DNA of 64,000 bases from Pusillimonas sp. UBA6240. GTDB taxonomy: Bacteria; Pseudomonadota; Gammaproteobacteria; Burkholderiales; Burkholderiaceae_B. The notes under the pieces were generated by a model. That model had not been told where the DNA came from and searched no databases. It worked only from the letters and a program-made list of their open reading frames with translations. The DNA lies in assembly GCA_002441445.1 (NCBI GenBank), contig DJWC01000085.1:53563-117562 (forward strand), read 5' to 3'. The position numbers and the translations under genes were made by a program. Shown here in pieces: positions 52,400-60,687 of the stretch; within the stretch, counting starts at the first letter, position 1, and every line of letters starts with the position of its first letter.

Positions 52400-53749
52400 A
52401 TGCAGATAAGCGATACACCCAGCGCCGTGCGCGCTCCCACACCGGCAAGCTCCAGGAACGAAGTGGCTGTCATCCGGAAACCCGACGCCAAGAGCGCGGC
52501 GAAAGAAACCCGCAAAGACGAGGAAAAAGAAAGCCGCGGCCTGATGGCGCGCCTGGGGAAATGGCTGGAACGCGATCACTCTTTCGCGCCGTCCGACATT
52601 CTGCCGCTGTTTACCGCCCGGCTGACCGATGTGGCCGCCAATCGCTTCGCCAAGCAATGGAGCGCGCGCTATGCCGCGGCGGACGCCAAGGAGCGCCGCA
52701 GCCTGCTGGCCGGGCTCGCGCAGGCCAGCGCCGGCCTGGAGCCGCGCGGCGATCAAGGCCTGCGCCTGTTCCGCCGCCTGTACGCTCAGGCGGAAAGCCT
52801 CAGGCTGCTCGTCGACTTGCGGGCCGACATGCTGCGCTGGCGCAACCAGGTCGCTGGCCTGAGCCCGCTGGAACGCGAACTGGAAGGCTTGCTTGCCAGC
52901 TGGTTCGACGTCGGCATGCTGGAATTGCGGCCCATCAACTGGGATTCGCCCGCCTCCTTGCTCGAAAAGCTGATCCAGTACGAAGCCGTGCACGAAATCC
53001 GCTCGTGGGACGAATTGCGCCATCGCGTCGCGGAGCATCGCCGCTGCTATGCTTTCTTCCATCCCCGCATGAGCGACGTGCCTCTCATCTTCGTCGAGGT
53101 CGCATTCGCCGAGCAGATGGCGGGCAATGTGCAGGTGCTGCTGGATCCGCAAGTGCCGCCCGGTGATCCGGCCAAGGCGCGCTGGGCGATTTTCTACTCC
53201 ATATCCAACACCCAGCCCGGCCTCAGAGGCATCAGTTTCGGCAATTTTCTGCTGAAGCGGGTGATCGACGAATTGCTGCGCGAATTGCCCCGCCTGAAGG
53301 GTTTCGCGACGCTGTCGCCCATCCCCGGTTTCGTGGACTGGCTGAGCAAGCAGGACGGCAAGGCCATGCAAGCCCTGCTGCATGACAAGGCCGACAAGCA
53401 GCAGGCGCAGGACGACGCGGGCGCCGGCCAGAAATGGGTCGAACGCCTGCAGGCCGCCGCTGCGGGGCGGGCGTCCGATGCGGTGCAGCGCACAGGCCTG
53501 CGGCTCGCCATCCAATACCTGAAAACCATGAAAAACGGCCAGCCCATAGACCCGGTCGCACGCTTCCATTTGGGCAATGGCGCGCGCATCGAGCGCATGA
53601 ACTGGGCCGCCGACTGCTCGGCGAAGGGCATGGCGCAGTCTTGCGGCATGATGGTCAATTATCTGTACGAGCTCGACCAGCTCGATGACAACCTGGCGCA
53701 ATTGGCGGCGGGCAAACCGAAAACGGGGTTGAACCTGCGATGGCTGTGA
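52400..53749 (+). CDS. matA: Malonyl-CoA decarboxylase
   Basis: A 449-residue malonyl-CoA decarboxylase, which releases CO2 and acetyl-CoA from malonyl-CoA. After a charged, disordered N-terminal part (about residues 1-50) come the helical domain (RFAKQWSARYAAADAKERRS) and the catalytic acetyltransferase-like domain with MSDVPLIFVEVAFAEQMAGN, FYSISNTQPGLRGISFGNFL, where the serine is catalytic in the family, and the C-terminal NGARIERMNWAADCSAKGMA with a conserved histidine/tyrosine region after it (QSCGMMVNYLYEL). It overlaps the downstream crotonase start by ten bases. Confidence 0.95.
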   Translation: MQISDTPSAVRAPTPASSRNEVAVIRKPDAKSAAKETRKDEEKESRGLMARLGKWLERDHSFAPSDILPLFTARLTDVAANRFAKQWSARYAAADAKERRSLLAGLAQASAGLEPRGDQGLRLFRRLYAQAESLRLLVDLRADMLRWRNQVAGLSPLERELEGLLASWFDVGMLELRPINWDSPASLLEKLIQYEAVHEIRSWDELRHRVAEHRRCYAFFHPRMSDVPLIFVEVAFAEQMAGNVQVLLDPQVPPGDPAKARWAIFYSISNTQPGLRGISFGNFLLKRVIDELLRELPRLKGFATLSPIPGFVDWLSKQDGKAMQALLHDKADKQQAQDDAGAGQKWVERLQAAAAGRASDAVQRTGLRLAIQYLKTMKNGQPIDPVARFHLGNGARIERMNWAADCSAKGMAQSCGMMVNYLYELDQLDDNLAQLAAGKPKTGLNLRWL

Positions 53750-54594
53750 ACACTGCGGCGCCGACGGGATCGCCGACCGCCGGGTCGCCGGCCGCCGGAT
53801 CGCCGGCCGCCGTGCCCGGCACGGTTGTGTTGGAATACGACGGGCCCATAGCCCTGGTCACGCTCAGCAACCCCGGGCGCCTGAATGCCATCAGCATTGC
53901 CATGTGGCAGGCGTTGCAGGACGTGTTCACCCAACTGGGCGAAAGAGCGGATCTGCGCTGCGTCGTGCTGCGCGGCGACGGGGGCAATTTCGCGGCGGGC
54001 GCGGACATACGCGAGTTTCCCGAAGCGCGCGCCGATCTGGATGGCGTGCTGCGCTATCACATGCAAGTCATCGCGCCGGCTCTCGAGGCCATCGGGTCCT
54101 GCATGCATCCGGTGCTGGCGCAGATCGACGGCGTCTGCGTCGGCGGCGGGCTGGAAATCGTCAGCCAGTGCGATTTGCGCATAGCGGGCCGGTCCTCGCG
54201 CTTCGGCGTGCCGATCAACCGCCTGGGCTTTCCCATGGCTCCGGAGGAAATGCGCGGCTTGCTGGCCCTGGCGGGCCGGGCCGCCACCACGGAAATCCTG
54301 CTGGAAGGGCGGGTGTTCGGGGCCGATGAAGCGTTGGCCAAGGGTTTGTTGACGCGCATCGTGCCGGACGCGGAGGTGGCCGCCGATGTCATGGCCACGG
54401 CGCGGAGAATAGCCGCGGGCGCGCCGTTGGCGGCCCGCATCAATAAAAGGACGATAGCCCGTTTGTGCGCGCAGCCCAAGCCATTGACCGAAGCGGAGCT
54501 CCGGTCGCTGTTCGGCTATGCCCAGAGCCGCGATCATCGCGAAGGCGTGCGGGCTTTTTTGGCCGGGGAAAAGCCGGTTTTTTCAGGAGATTGA
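53740..54594 (+). CDS. Enoyl-CoA hydratase/isomerase family protein with repeat linker
   Basis: A 284-residue crotonase inside the malonate operon. Residues 10-25 are a low-complexity GSPTAGSPAAGSPAA tract coded by a 15-base tandem repeat, absent from ordinary crotonases, followed by the fold: FAAGADIREFPEARADL, AQIDGVCVGGGLEIVSQCDL and RFGVPINRLGFPMAPEEMRG. The glutamate usual in the catalytic loop is replaced by other residues (NRLGF), so the reaction is uncertain. It starts inside the end of the decarboxylase gene and is therefore coupled. Rhizobial matABC lacks such a gene. Confidence 0.9.
   Translation: MAVNTAAPTGSPTAGSPAAGSPAAVPGTVVLEYDGPIALVTLSNPGRLNAISIAMWQALQDVFTQLGERADLRCVVLRGDGGNFAAGADIREFPEARADLDGVLRYHMQVIAPALEAIGSCMHPVLAQIDGVCVGGGLEIVSQCDLRIAGRSSRFGVPINRLGFPMAPEEMRGLLALAGRAATTEILLEGRVFGADEALAKGLLTRIVPDAEVAADVMATARRIAAGAPLAARINKRTIARLCAQPKPLTEAELRSLFGYAQSRDHREGVRAFLAGEKPVFSGD
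53767..53811 (+). repeat. 15-base tandem repeat coding a GSPxA linker
   Basis: Three units GG(A/G)TCGCCG(A/G)CCGCC lie head to tail, coding GSPTA, GSPAA and GSPAA near the N-terminus of the crotonase. The 15-base period keeps the frame, so slippage would change only the linker length. Confidence 0.85.
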
Positions 54595-54595
54595 T

Positions 54596-56122
54596 TTGGA
54601 AGGCAATGCCAATCTATACGCTTTGCTCGCGTCGGGCTTCCCAGCGGATCGCTCGCAAACAGCCATCGAGACTCCGGATCAGCAATACAGCTGGAACGAC
54701 ATCGAGGAAATGAGCGCGCGGCTCGCGAACTTGCTGCATGCCCTGAAGCTGCCGGCGGGTTCCCGCGTGGCCGTCCAGGTCGAAAAGTCTCCCGCGGCCC
54801 TGATGCTTTATCTGGCGACCTTGCGGGCGGGCTTGGTGTATCTGCCATTGAACACGGCCTATCGGTCCGCCGAGATCGAATACTTTCTTACGGATGCCGA
54901 GCCGGCGGTGGTGGTTTGCGATAGCCGCAATCTGGAATGGATACGCCCCTTGGCGGACAAGGCCGGCACGGCCCATGTCTATACGCTGGACGAGGATGGC
55001 AGCGGCAGCCTGCCGGTGGCGGCCGCCAGCCAGGGCGATGAATTCCAGACCGTGGCGCGCGGCCCGGACGACCTGGCGGCCATACTCTATACCTCGGGCA
55101 CCACGGGGCGCAGCAAGGGCGCCATGCTCAGCCACCGCAACCTTTCGTCCAACGCGCTGGTGCTGAAGGATTATTGGGGATGGCGCCAGGACGATGTACT
55201 GCTGCACATGCTGCCCATCTTCCATGTGCACGGCTTGTTCGTGGCATCGCACGGGGCTTTGCTGGCGGGCGCCAAGATGATCTGGCTGCCCAAGTTCAAC
55301 GTCGACCAGGCCTTGCATTATCTGCCGCGCAGCACCGTGATGATGGGGGTTCCGACTTATTACGTGCGTTTGCTGGCCGATCCGCGCTTCGGGCGCGAGG
55401 TGTGCCGGAACATGCGCCTTTTCATTTCCGGCTCCGCGCCCCTGCTGGCGGAGACCTTCAAAGAATTCAAAGAGCGCGCCGGCAGCGCGATACTCGAGCG
55501 CTACGGCATGAGCGAAACCGTCATGCTGACCTCCAATCCCTACGACAGCGCGCTGGGCGAACGCATAGGCGGTACGGTGGGCCGGCCCTTGCCGGGTGTT
55601 TCCGTGCGTATCGTGGATGACGAGGGCAAAGTACTGGGGCCGGGCGAAATCGGCAACGTGCAGGTGCGCGGGCCGAATGTGTTCGCGGGCTACTGGCGCA
55701 TGCCTGAAAAAACCAAAGAAGAGTTCACCGCCGACGGCTGGTTCCGCACCGGCGATGTCGGGCAGTGGGGCGGCGGGCAGGCGCCCGACAGCTATCTGTC
55801 CATCGTGGGCCGCAGCAAGGATCTCATCATTTCCGGCGGCTTCAATGTTTATCCCAAAGAGATCGAATTGGCCATCGACGAGATGCCGGGCGTGGAAGAG
55901 TCGGCCGTCATTGGCGTGCCTCATCCGGATTTCGGTGAAGCGGTGGTGGCCGTGGTGGTGCCCAAGGCGGGGGCGAAGCTGGATCCCCAGGCCATGCTGG
56001 CCGGCTTGAAGGGCTCGCTGGCGAACTTCAAGGTTCCCAAGCGCTTGCACGTGGTCGACGAACTGCCGCGCAACACCATGGGGAAAGTACAGAAAAATCT
56101 ACTGCGCAAGCAGTTTTCTTGA
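54596..56122 (+). CDS. matB: Malonyl-CoA synthetase (MatB-type AMP-forming ligase)
   Basis: A 508-residue ANL-family ligase that makes malonyl-CoA from malonate, ATP and CoA. Motifs: LYTSGTTGRSKGAMLSHRNL, LERYGMSETVMLTSNPYDS, WFRTGDVGQWGGGQAPDSYL, KDLIISGGFNVYPKEIE and the C-terminal GKVQKNLLRKQF. The MatB features ERYGMSETxM and the preceding GSAPL region are present, and the context fits. Translation most likely begins at a TTG (54596), one base after the crotonase stop, with an AGGAGA site six bases upstream; no ATG is available at the right place, and the frame back to 54518 lies inside the crotonase. Confidence 0.92.
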   Translation: MEGNANLYALLASGFPADRSQTAIETPDQQYSWNDIEEMSARLANLLHALKLPAGSRVAVQVEKSPAALMLYLATLRAGLVYLPLNTAYRSAEIEYFLTDAEPAVVVCDSRNLEWIRPLADKAGTAHVYTLDEDGSGSLPVAAASQGDEFQTVARGPDDLAAILYTSGTTGRSKGAMLSHRNLSSNALVLKDYWGWRQDDVLLHMLPIFHVHGLFVASHGALLAGAKMIWLPKFNVDQALHYLPRSTVMMGVPTYYVRLLADPRFGREVCRNMRLFISGSAPLLAETFKEFKERAGSAILERYGMSETVMLTSNPYDSALGERIGGTVGRPLPGVSVRIVDDEGKVLGPGEIGNVQVRGPNVFAGYWRMPEKTKEEFTADGWFRTGDVGQWGGGQAPDSYLSIVGRSKDLIISGGFNVYPKEIELAIDEMPGVEESAVIGVPHPDFGEAVVAVVVPKAGAKLDPQAMLAGLKGSLANFKVPKRLHVVDELPRNTMGKVQKNLLRKQFS

Positions 56123-56316
56123 AGGCGAAGCGCTGCTTCGCCGAATGTCCTGCCGGCTTACTTCGCGCGCATGATTCCGTGTGCATCATTTCGTGCGTAG
56201 CGGCCAAACAGGACACTGCAGTCGGCAATACTCCCCGCGGCTGGTTTGCGGGGTCTTTCTTGTTCATCCGGGTGCGCCGTTGGGGCGCATGTCATAAAAA
56301 ACAGAGGAGACCTCTA

Positions 56317-57288
56317 ATGAAGAAACGCTTTATGCTCGCAGCGGCCATGGCATTGACCGCAATGACGGTGGCGGGGCCGGTGCAGGCCGCATGGCCGGAA
56401 CGCGCCATCACCATCATCGTCCCCTTTCCCGCAGGCGGAGGAACCGACACCTTCGCCCGGCCGCTCGCCCATCAGCTGGGCGCGCAGCTGGGGCAAAGCG
56501 TCGTCGTCGACAACAAGGGCGGCGCGGGCGGCACGCTGGGCGCGGGCGTTGCGGCGCGAGCGCCCGCCGACGGCTACACCTTCTTCATGGGCGGGGCGCA
56601 TCACGCGGTCGCGCCCTCCATCTACAAGAAGCTCAATTACGATATCCAGAAGGACTTCACCCCGGTGGCCCTGCTGGCCCAGCCGCCGCAAATCATCGTC
56701 GTCAACCCCAGCAAGCTGCCCGTGACCAACGTCAAGGAATTCCTGGAAAAGGCGCGCGCCAATCCCAGCCAGATCAACTTCGGTTCGGCGGGCATGGGCA
56801 GCACCCACCATCTGGCGGGCGAACTGTTCGCCTTGAAGTCCGGCATCAAGCTGACTCACGTCCCTTACCAGGGGGCGGGCCCCATGCTGACGGGCCTGAT
56901 CACCGGCCAGGTCGATGTCGCCTTCGACGGGCTGGGTTCGTCCGCGTCGCACATCCGGGCGGGCTCCATCCGGCCCCTGGCCGTGGCCTCGAAAGAGCGC
57001 GCGCCTTCATTGCCGGACGTGCCCACGGTAGCGGAAGCGGGCATTCCCGAATATGAGGTGTCGACATGGTATGCCATGTGGGCGCCGGCGGGCACCCCTC
57101 CGGATATCGTCAAGCGCATGTCCGAGGAACTCGTCAAGGCCCTGAACACGCCGAAAATCAAAGAGCTGTGGGCCAGCAACGGTACCGAGGTGCCCAACCT
57201 GACCGGCGCGGATTTCGGCAAGTTCGTGGATAGCGAAATCGCCCGCTGGGCCGGCGTGGTCAAGCAGGCGGGCGTGGAGCCTCAGTAA
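56317..57288 (+). CDS. Bug-family substrate-binding protein, probably for malonate
   Basis: A 323-residue Bug/TctC receptor. The signal peptide is MKKRFMLAAAMALTAMTVAG and ends VQA. The mature part starts AWPERAITII and has VPFPAGGGTDTFARPLAHQL, NKGGAGGTLGAGVAARAPAD and FGSAGMGSTHHLAGELFAL. The ATG has a GAGGAGACC site. It is the last gene of the malonate operon after a 194-base gap that could hold a separate promoter. No permease is present, so the way malonate crosses the inner membrane is unclear. Malonate as ligand is inferred from context. Confidence 0.9.
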   Translation: MKKRFMLAAAMALTAMTVAGPVQAAWPERAITIIVPFPAGGGTDTFARPLAHQLGAQLGQSVVVDNKGGAGGTLGAGVAARAPADGYTFFMGGAHHAVAPSIYKKLNYDIQKDFTPVALLAQPPQIIVVNPSKLPVTNVKEFLEKARANPSQINFGSAGMGSTHHLAGELFALKSGIKLTHVPYQGAGPMLTGLITGQVDVAFDGLGSSASHIRAGSIRPLAVASKERAPSLPDVPTVAEAGIPEYEVSTWYAMWAPAGTPPDIVKRMSEELVKALNTPKIKELWASNGTEVPNLTGADFGKFVDSEIARWAGVVKQAGVEPQ

Positions 57289-57366
57289 GGAGAGCGCGCG
57301 GCATTCCGGCACGGGCGGGCATCGCGTCCATCGCGCGCCCGCGCTACCGCCGCAATAGGGTGATCT

Positions 57367-58824
57367 TCACAAATAGGGGCTGGCCAGCCATATGATCCGG
57401 TTCCGCAGACGCTTGCGGAACGGAATGGCGGCCAGCCCTTCCAGTGTTACGGCCTCGGCGTCATTGATTTCGCGGTCTATCAGGCGCTCGATCCGGGCGG
57501 CGGTTTCGCGGCTGTAGATCTCCATGTCCAGCTCGAAGTTCAGGCGCAGGCTGCGAGGGTCCAGGTTGGAGGAGCCCACGTAGGACCAGGCGCCGTCTAT
57601 GGTGATCAGCTTGGAATGATTGAAGTTGCCCCGGGTGCGCCACACGCGGCAGCCGTTGCGTATCACCTGGTCCAGTTGCGCGGTCATGGCGTAGTTGACC
57701 AGCCGCAGGTTGTTGCGGCCCGGTATGACGATATCCACGATGATGCCGCGCCTGGCGGCCGTATTCAGGGCTCCCAGCAGGATCTGGTCGGGCAGGAAAT
57801 AGGGCGACTGGATGCGGATGTGCTTTTGGGCGACCGCAAAAGCGCCCAGCAGCATGTGATGGGTGCTCATGACATAGCGGTCCGGCCCCGAACGTATGCA
57901 GCGCACCAGCGCATGCGGCTTGGGCGGATTCCAGCTGCTGCAGCACCAGCCATCGAACGGCAGGTTTTCCTTGGTGGTGAAATCCCAATCATGGGCGAAC
58001 ACCGACATCAGTTGCAGCACCACCGGGCCTTCCACCTTGAAATGCGTGTCGCTGGCCGTGTTCTCGCCCGCCGCTTCGCGGACGAAGCCGGCGCGGATGT
58101 TCATGCCGCCGGTATAGGCGGTGCAGCCGTCGATGATGAGTATCTTGCGGTGGCTGCGCAGGTTGGCGTAGGGCATGCGCATGCCCAGGGGATTCGTCAT
58201 GAAGAGCGCCGTGCGTACGCCGTGTTTGCGCAGCAGCCTGGCGACGGGCGGGCGCGGCGAATACTTGGATCCGACCGAATCGATCAGGACACGCACCTGG
58301 ACGCCGCGCTCGTGCGCGCGGATCAGGGCCTGCGCGACTTTGCGGCCCTCGACGTCATTATCGAAAATATAGGTCTGGAGGGCGATGGACTTTAGCGCGG
58401 CATCGATCGAGGCGATCATCGCCGGGTAGGCTTCATCCCCGCCGCAGAGTATCTGTATATGGTTGCCGTCGCGCAGCGGAAAGCGGCTGACCCGGTCGCC
58501 CAGTATTTTCAGGGAGTCGAACTGGGGCGCATTCAGCCCATCGATCTGCGCCGCCGGCAGCTGCGGATTCAGGGCGTAGTCCTTGAAGCCTTTATTGCGC
58601 TGTTCCGAGATATGGTCGTGGCGTATGCGGTTGATGCCGGCGATCAGGTAGAACAGGGGGCCCAGCAGGGGGGACATCATGATGACGCCGACCCAGCCTA
58701 TGGCGGCGCGCACATCGTTCTTGGTCATTGCCGCATGGACGGCGGCCGTGCCGCCTATGGCCAGGCTCAGCAAGAAAGCCAGATGCGGCCAGTATTCCCG
58801 AATCAGAAATTCCAACGAAGCCAT
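57367..58824 (-). CDS. cls: Cardiolipin synthase (phospholipase D family)
   Basis: A 485-residue membrane-bound phospholipase D superfamily protein. Two N-terminal membrane helices (around LAFLLSLAIGGTAAVHA and GWVGVIMMSPLLGPLFYLIA) precede two HKD motifs, HRKILIIDGCTAYTGG near 225 and HSKLITIDGAWSYVGSSNLD near 405. It condenses phosphatidylglycerol molecules into cardiolipin. A TTG two codons upstream (58830) is the start of the longest frame; the ATG at 58824 is preferred. It is the first clear housekeeping gene to the right of the catabolic region. Confidence 0.94.
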   Translation of the reverse strand: MASLEFLIREYWPHLAFLLSLAIGGTAAVHAAMTKNDVRAAIGWVGVIMMSPLLGPLFYLIAGINRIRHDHISEQRNKGFKDYALNPQLPAAQIDGLNAPQFDSLKILGDRVSRFPLRDGNHIQILCGGDEAYPAMIASIDAALKSIALQTYIFDNDVEGRKVAQALIRAHERGVQVRVLIDSVGSKYSPRPPVARLLRKHGVRTALFMTNPLGMRMPYANLRSHRKILIIDGCTAYTGGMNIRAGFVREAAGENTASDTHFKVEGPVVLQLMSVFAHDWDFTTKENLPFDGWCCSSWNPPKPHALVRCIRSGPDRYVMSTHHMLLGAFAVAQKHIRIQSPYFLPDQILLGALNTAARRGIIVDIVIPGRNNLRLVNYAMTAQLDQVIRNGCRVWRTRGNFNHSKLITIDGAWSYVGSSNLDPRSLRLNFELDMEIYSRETAARIERLIDREINDAEAVTLEGLAAIPFRKRLRNRIIWLASPYL

Positions 58825-58980
58825 ACTCAACGCCCGAGCTTGTTATGTGATGAGGTCCGGAATGTCCGGCCGCGATGCCGGCTTTGCGGGTGCGCAGCCA
58901 TGCCAGGGCCAAGTATATAGAACACTGCGCCGCGTGGGCGGCTTGCTGCCGCCTTGCTTGCTTCTTGCAGGTGTCCGAGG

Positions 58981-59223
58981 CTATTCGTCTTTCTGGCTGT
59001 CGGAGCTGGGGGGCCGCTGGCGCAGCGTTTGATGCCAGAGGGGGTTGGGCGGCCCCTGGCCGGCCAGGGCTTGCGCCCTGGAAGGCGCGCGCCAAACGCC
59101 GCCGCCTATGCCCAGCACGGGCTGGACTCTGTACCAGAACCAGCGCCCGTCTTCGTCCTGCGCGGCCCAATCCCAGCCAGAGGGAGCCGATCTCCAGTCG
59201 AGGGTGTAGTCATCAGAAGGCAT
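58981..59223 (-). CDS. Hypothetical protein, 80 residues
   Basis: A short soluble protein beginning MPSDDYTLDWRSAPSGWDWA. It is rich in tryptophan and tyrosine (WDWAAQDEDGRWFWYRVQPV), ending in a proline- and charge-rich tail. No signal peptide, membrane segment or known motif can be seen. The N-terminal composition looks like a real coding sequence, and the ATG at 59223 is the natural start (a TTG two codons upstream gives a slightly longer frame). I do not recognise the family. Confidence 0.65.
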   Translation of the reverse strand: MPSDDYTLDWRSAPSGWDWAAQDEDGRWFWYRVQPVLGIGGGVWRAPSRAQALAGQGPPNPLWHQTLRQRPPSSDSQKDE

Positions 59224-59321
59224 AGGCAAAAGAAAGACCCCAGCACGGAAGCGAAGAGGCGCTGGGGCATTATGGACCTATGGGCCGCACCGGCAAGCCG
59301 GCCTGCGATGCCGGGCCCGGA

Positions 59322-59801
59322 TCAGGCGACGGCCGTGGACCCCAGAAGCTCTTCTTTGCGTTGAACGAGCGGTGTCAGGATATCACGCAGGTCGATTTTT
59401 TGGGCTATCACTTTGGGAAAAAGCTCGTCCTCTTCCTCGGTAACGTGGTGTTGAACATATTCGTTCAGGACCGTTACCTTCGCTTCGTACAGTTCTTCCG
59501 CCATGCTCGAGCCCTGAATCTGGGCGATGAGTTCCTTGGCGCTGGCATGTTCCACCAGCGCTTCGTCGAGCAGGTCGCCGAAGGCCTTGGGATTCTGATC
59601 GCGCAGGAACGGGTAGAAAATCTCCTCCTCGATCTTGGCATGCACGCTGAGCTCCGTACAGGCTTCCTGCGCCAGCCTCTCTTTTGCGGCGTCGTCCTTT
59701 TCCGCTTCGAATTCCTTGAATAGTTTTTTGACTTTCTTGTGGTCGTCCAGCAAGAGGCTGAGCACTTCCTTTTGGGCGGCGGGTATTTGCGATTTATTCA
59801 T
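59322..59801 (-). CDS. Hemerythrin HHE cation-binding domain protein
   Basis: A 159-residue four-helix protein with the histidine/glutamate pattern of hemerythrin-like domains: LLDDHKKVKKLFKEFEAEKD, ELSVHAKIEEEIFYPFL, EALVEHASAKELIAQI and NEYVQHHVTEEEDELFPKV. It probably binds a di-iron centre and has a stress-related or oxygen-sensing role. The ATG at 59801 has a GGAGAG site; a longer frame to 60128 crosses into non-coding sequence and is rejected. Confidence 0.92.
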   Translation of the reverse strand: MNKSQIPAAQKEVLSLLLDDHKKVKKLFKEFEAEKDDAAKERLAQEACTELSVHAKIEEEIFYPFLRDQNPKAFGDLLDEALVEHASAKELIAQIQGSSMAEELYEAKVTVLNEYVQHHVTEEEDELFPKVIAQKIDLRDILTPLVQRKEELLGSTAVA

Positions 59802-60049
59802 GCGACGCTCTCCGTGAGGGCAATCGGGAAATCCAATTGCTTCCGGCGGGCGGCAAGCAAGCATCGTGCCGCCGGCGTCCCGGCCGCGGTCATGGCGAGG
59901 CAGGGCCCGGCCGGGCAGCGGATCCCGTCCCTTCAAGCGGTCGGGACCGCCGGCCTCTTGCTTATCGAATTGCCGCGGGAACTTCGGATCGCCCCGGAGC
60001 TTCGAATCGCGGCCGAGGCGTCGAGCCGCCGAAGCTGTGTTTGAGGCCC

Positions 60050-60084
60050 GAAACAAAAAGCCCCGTCGCTGTCGCGGCGGGGCT
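60050..60084 (-). terminator. Rho-independent terminator downstream of tRNA-His
   Basis: On the minus strand AGCCCCGCCGCGACAGCGAC is followed by GGGGCTTTTTG: a GC-rich stem (arms AGCCCCG/CGGGGCT, extended inwards) and a T-run. It lies about 95 bases downstream of the tRNA-His gene in its direction. The remaining sequence between it and the hemerythrin gene (59802-60049) shows no gene. Confidence 0.85.
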
Positions 60085-60176
60085 GCTAATTTGTTCTTGA
60101 GAAAACTTTTGTTCTTGTTGATTTCCATAGCGCGGAAAATCTACTAAACCGCGAGCTATCGAAAAACGGGAATATT

Positions 60177-60253
60177 TGGGGTGACCGATGGGGCTCGAAC
60201 CCACGACAACCGGAATCACAATCCGGGACTCTACCAACTGAGCTACGGTCACC
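60177..60253 (-). tRNA. tRNA-His (anticodon GTG)
   Basis: The minus strand gives a complete cloverleaf: acceptor stem GTGACCG / CGGTCAC, D-arm with AGCTCAGTTGGTAGAG, anticodon stem-loop CCGGATTGTGATTCCGG with GTG, and T-arm GTGGGTTCGAGCCCCAT. The extra G at position -1 that marks tRNA-His is encoded (60253) and pairs with C73. The CCA end is encoded. Confidence 0.97.
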
Positions 60254-60280
60254 ACTGGTAATGCAATCGAAGAATAAAAG

Positions 60281-60286
60281 AGTATA
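60281..60286 (-). promoter_or_regulatory. Candidate -10 box of the tRNA-His promoter
   Basis: TATACT on the minus strand lies 28 bases upstream of the tRNA 5' end in an AT-rich stretch, in contrast to its GC-rich surroundings. A clear -35 box is not seen at 17 bases. Assignment is by position and consensus. Confidence 0.45.
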
Positions 60287-60380
60287 GCATTTTTATTCAA
60301 GATATGCCGTGTAGCGGCAGCGGGATTCTAGCATGATACGGCGCCGATGCCGCTTGCTGGAGCCACCACGCATTCTTGGA

Positions 60381-60414
60381 TCATCAACGTCCTTGAGTCA
60401 TCAGCGTCCTTGAG
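60381..60414. repeat. 17-base direct repeat, two adjacent copies
   Basis: TCATCAACGTCCTTGAG is followed directly by TCATCAGCGTCCTTGAG (one difference). It is in the non-coding region between tRNA-His and the gene at 60688. No function is apparent. Confidence 0.8.
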
Positions 60415-60687
60415 CCGCCGGTGTCGTTTGGGCCGCCGATGCTGTTTGCACCGCCGGCTCCACGAAACGCAGGCGAGCGGCCAGCTTGGGCGCGGTATCG
60501 CCCGGAAGGACCCGCGGGAAAAACTGAAACGCGATATGTCGGCAATGCGCGCGCCGGGCTGCGGGTTCTGGGCCGGAAGGCGCGCGCATGCAGCGCTTCT
60601 GTGAAGAATTGAAACGTTTGAGCAATTGCAGGCGCGGAAGTTTCCTCTACGATGAAGGCTCGCAATCTTCAACAAGGAGCTGCTTCA

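Larger units (their letters stand above)
60254..60687. other. Long intergenic region with a short direct repeat
   Basis: These 434 bases lie between tRNA-His and the small secreted protein gene. They hold the tRNA promoter (next entry), a 17-base direct repeat in two copies at 60381-60397 and 60398-60414, and GC-rich sequence with several short frames on the minus strand, none with a ribosome site or a recognised motif. I see no convincing gene. Confidence 0.5.

Noticed and set aside
60401..60625. Minus-strand frame with a natural-looking C-terminus (FVEPAVQTASAAQT)
   Set aside because: The amino acid use is plausible, but no start site, motif or neighbour supports it; GC-rich sequence often gives such frames.
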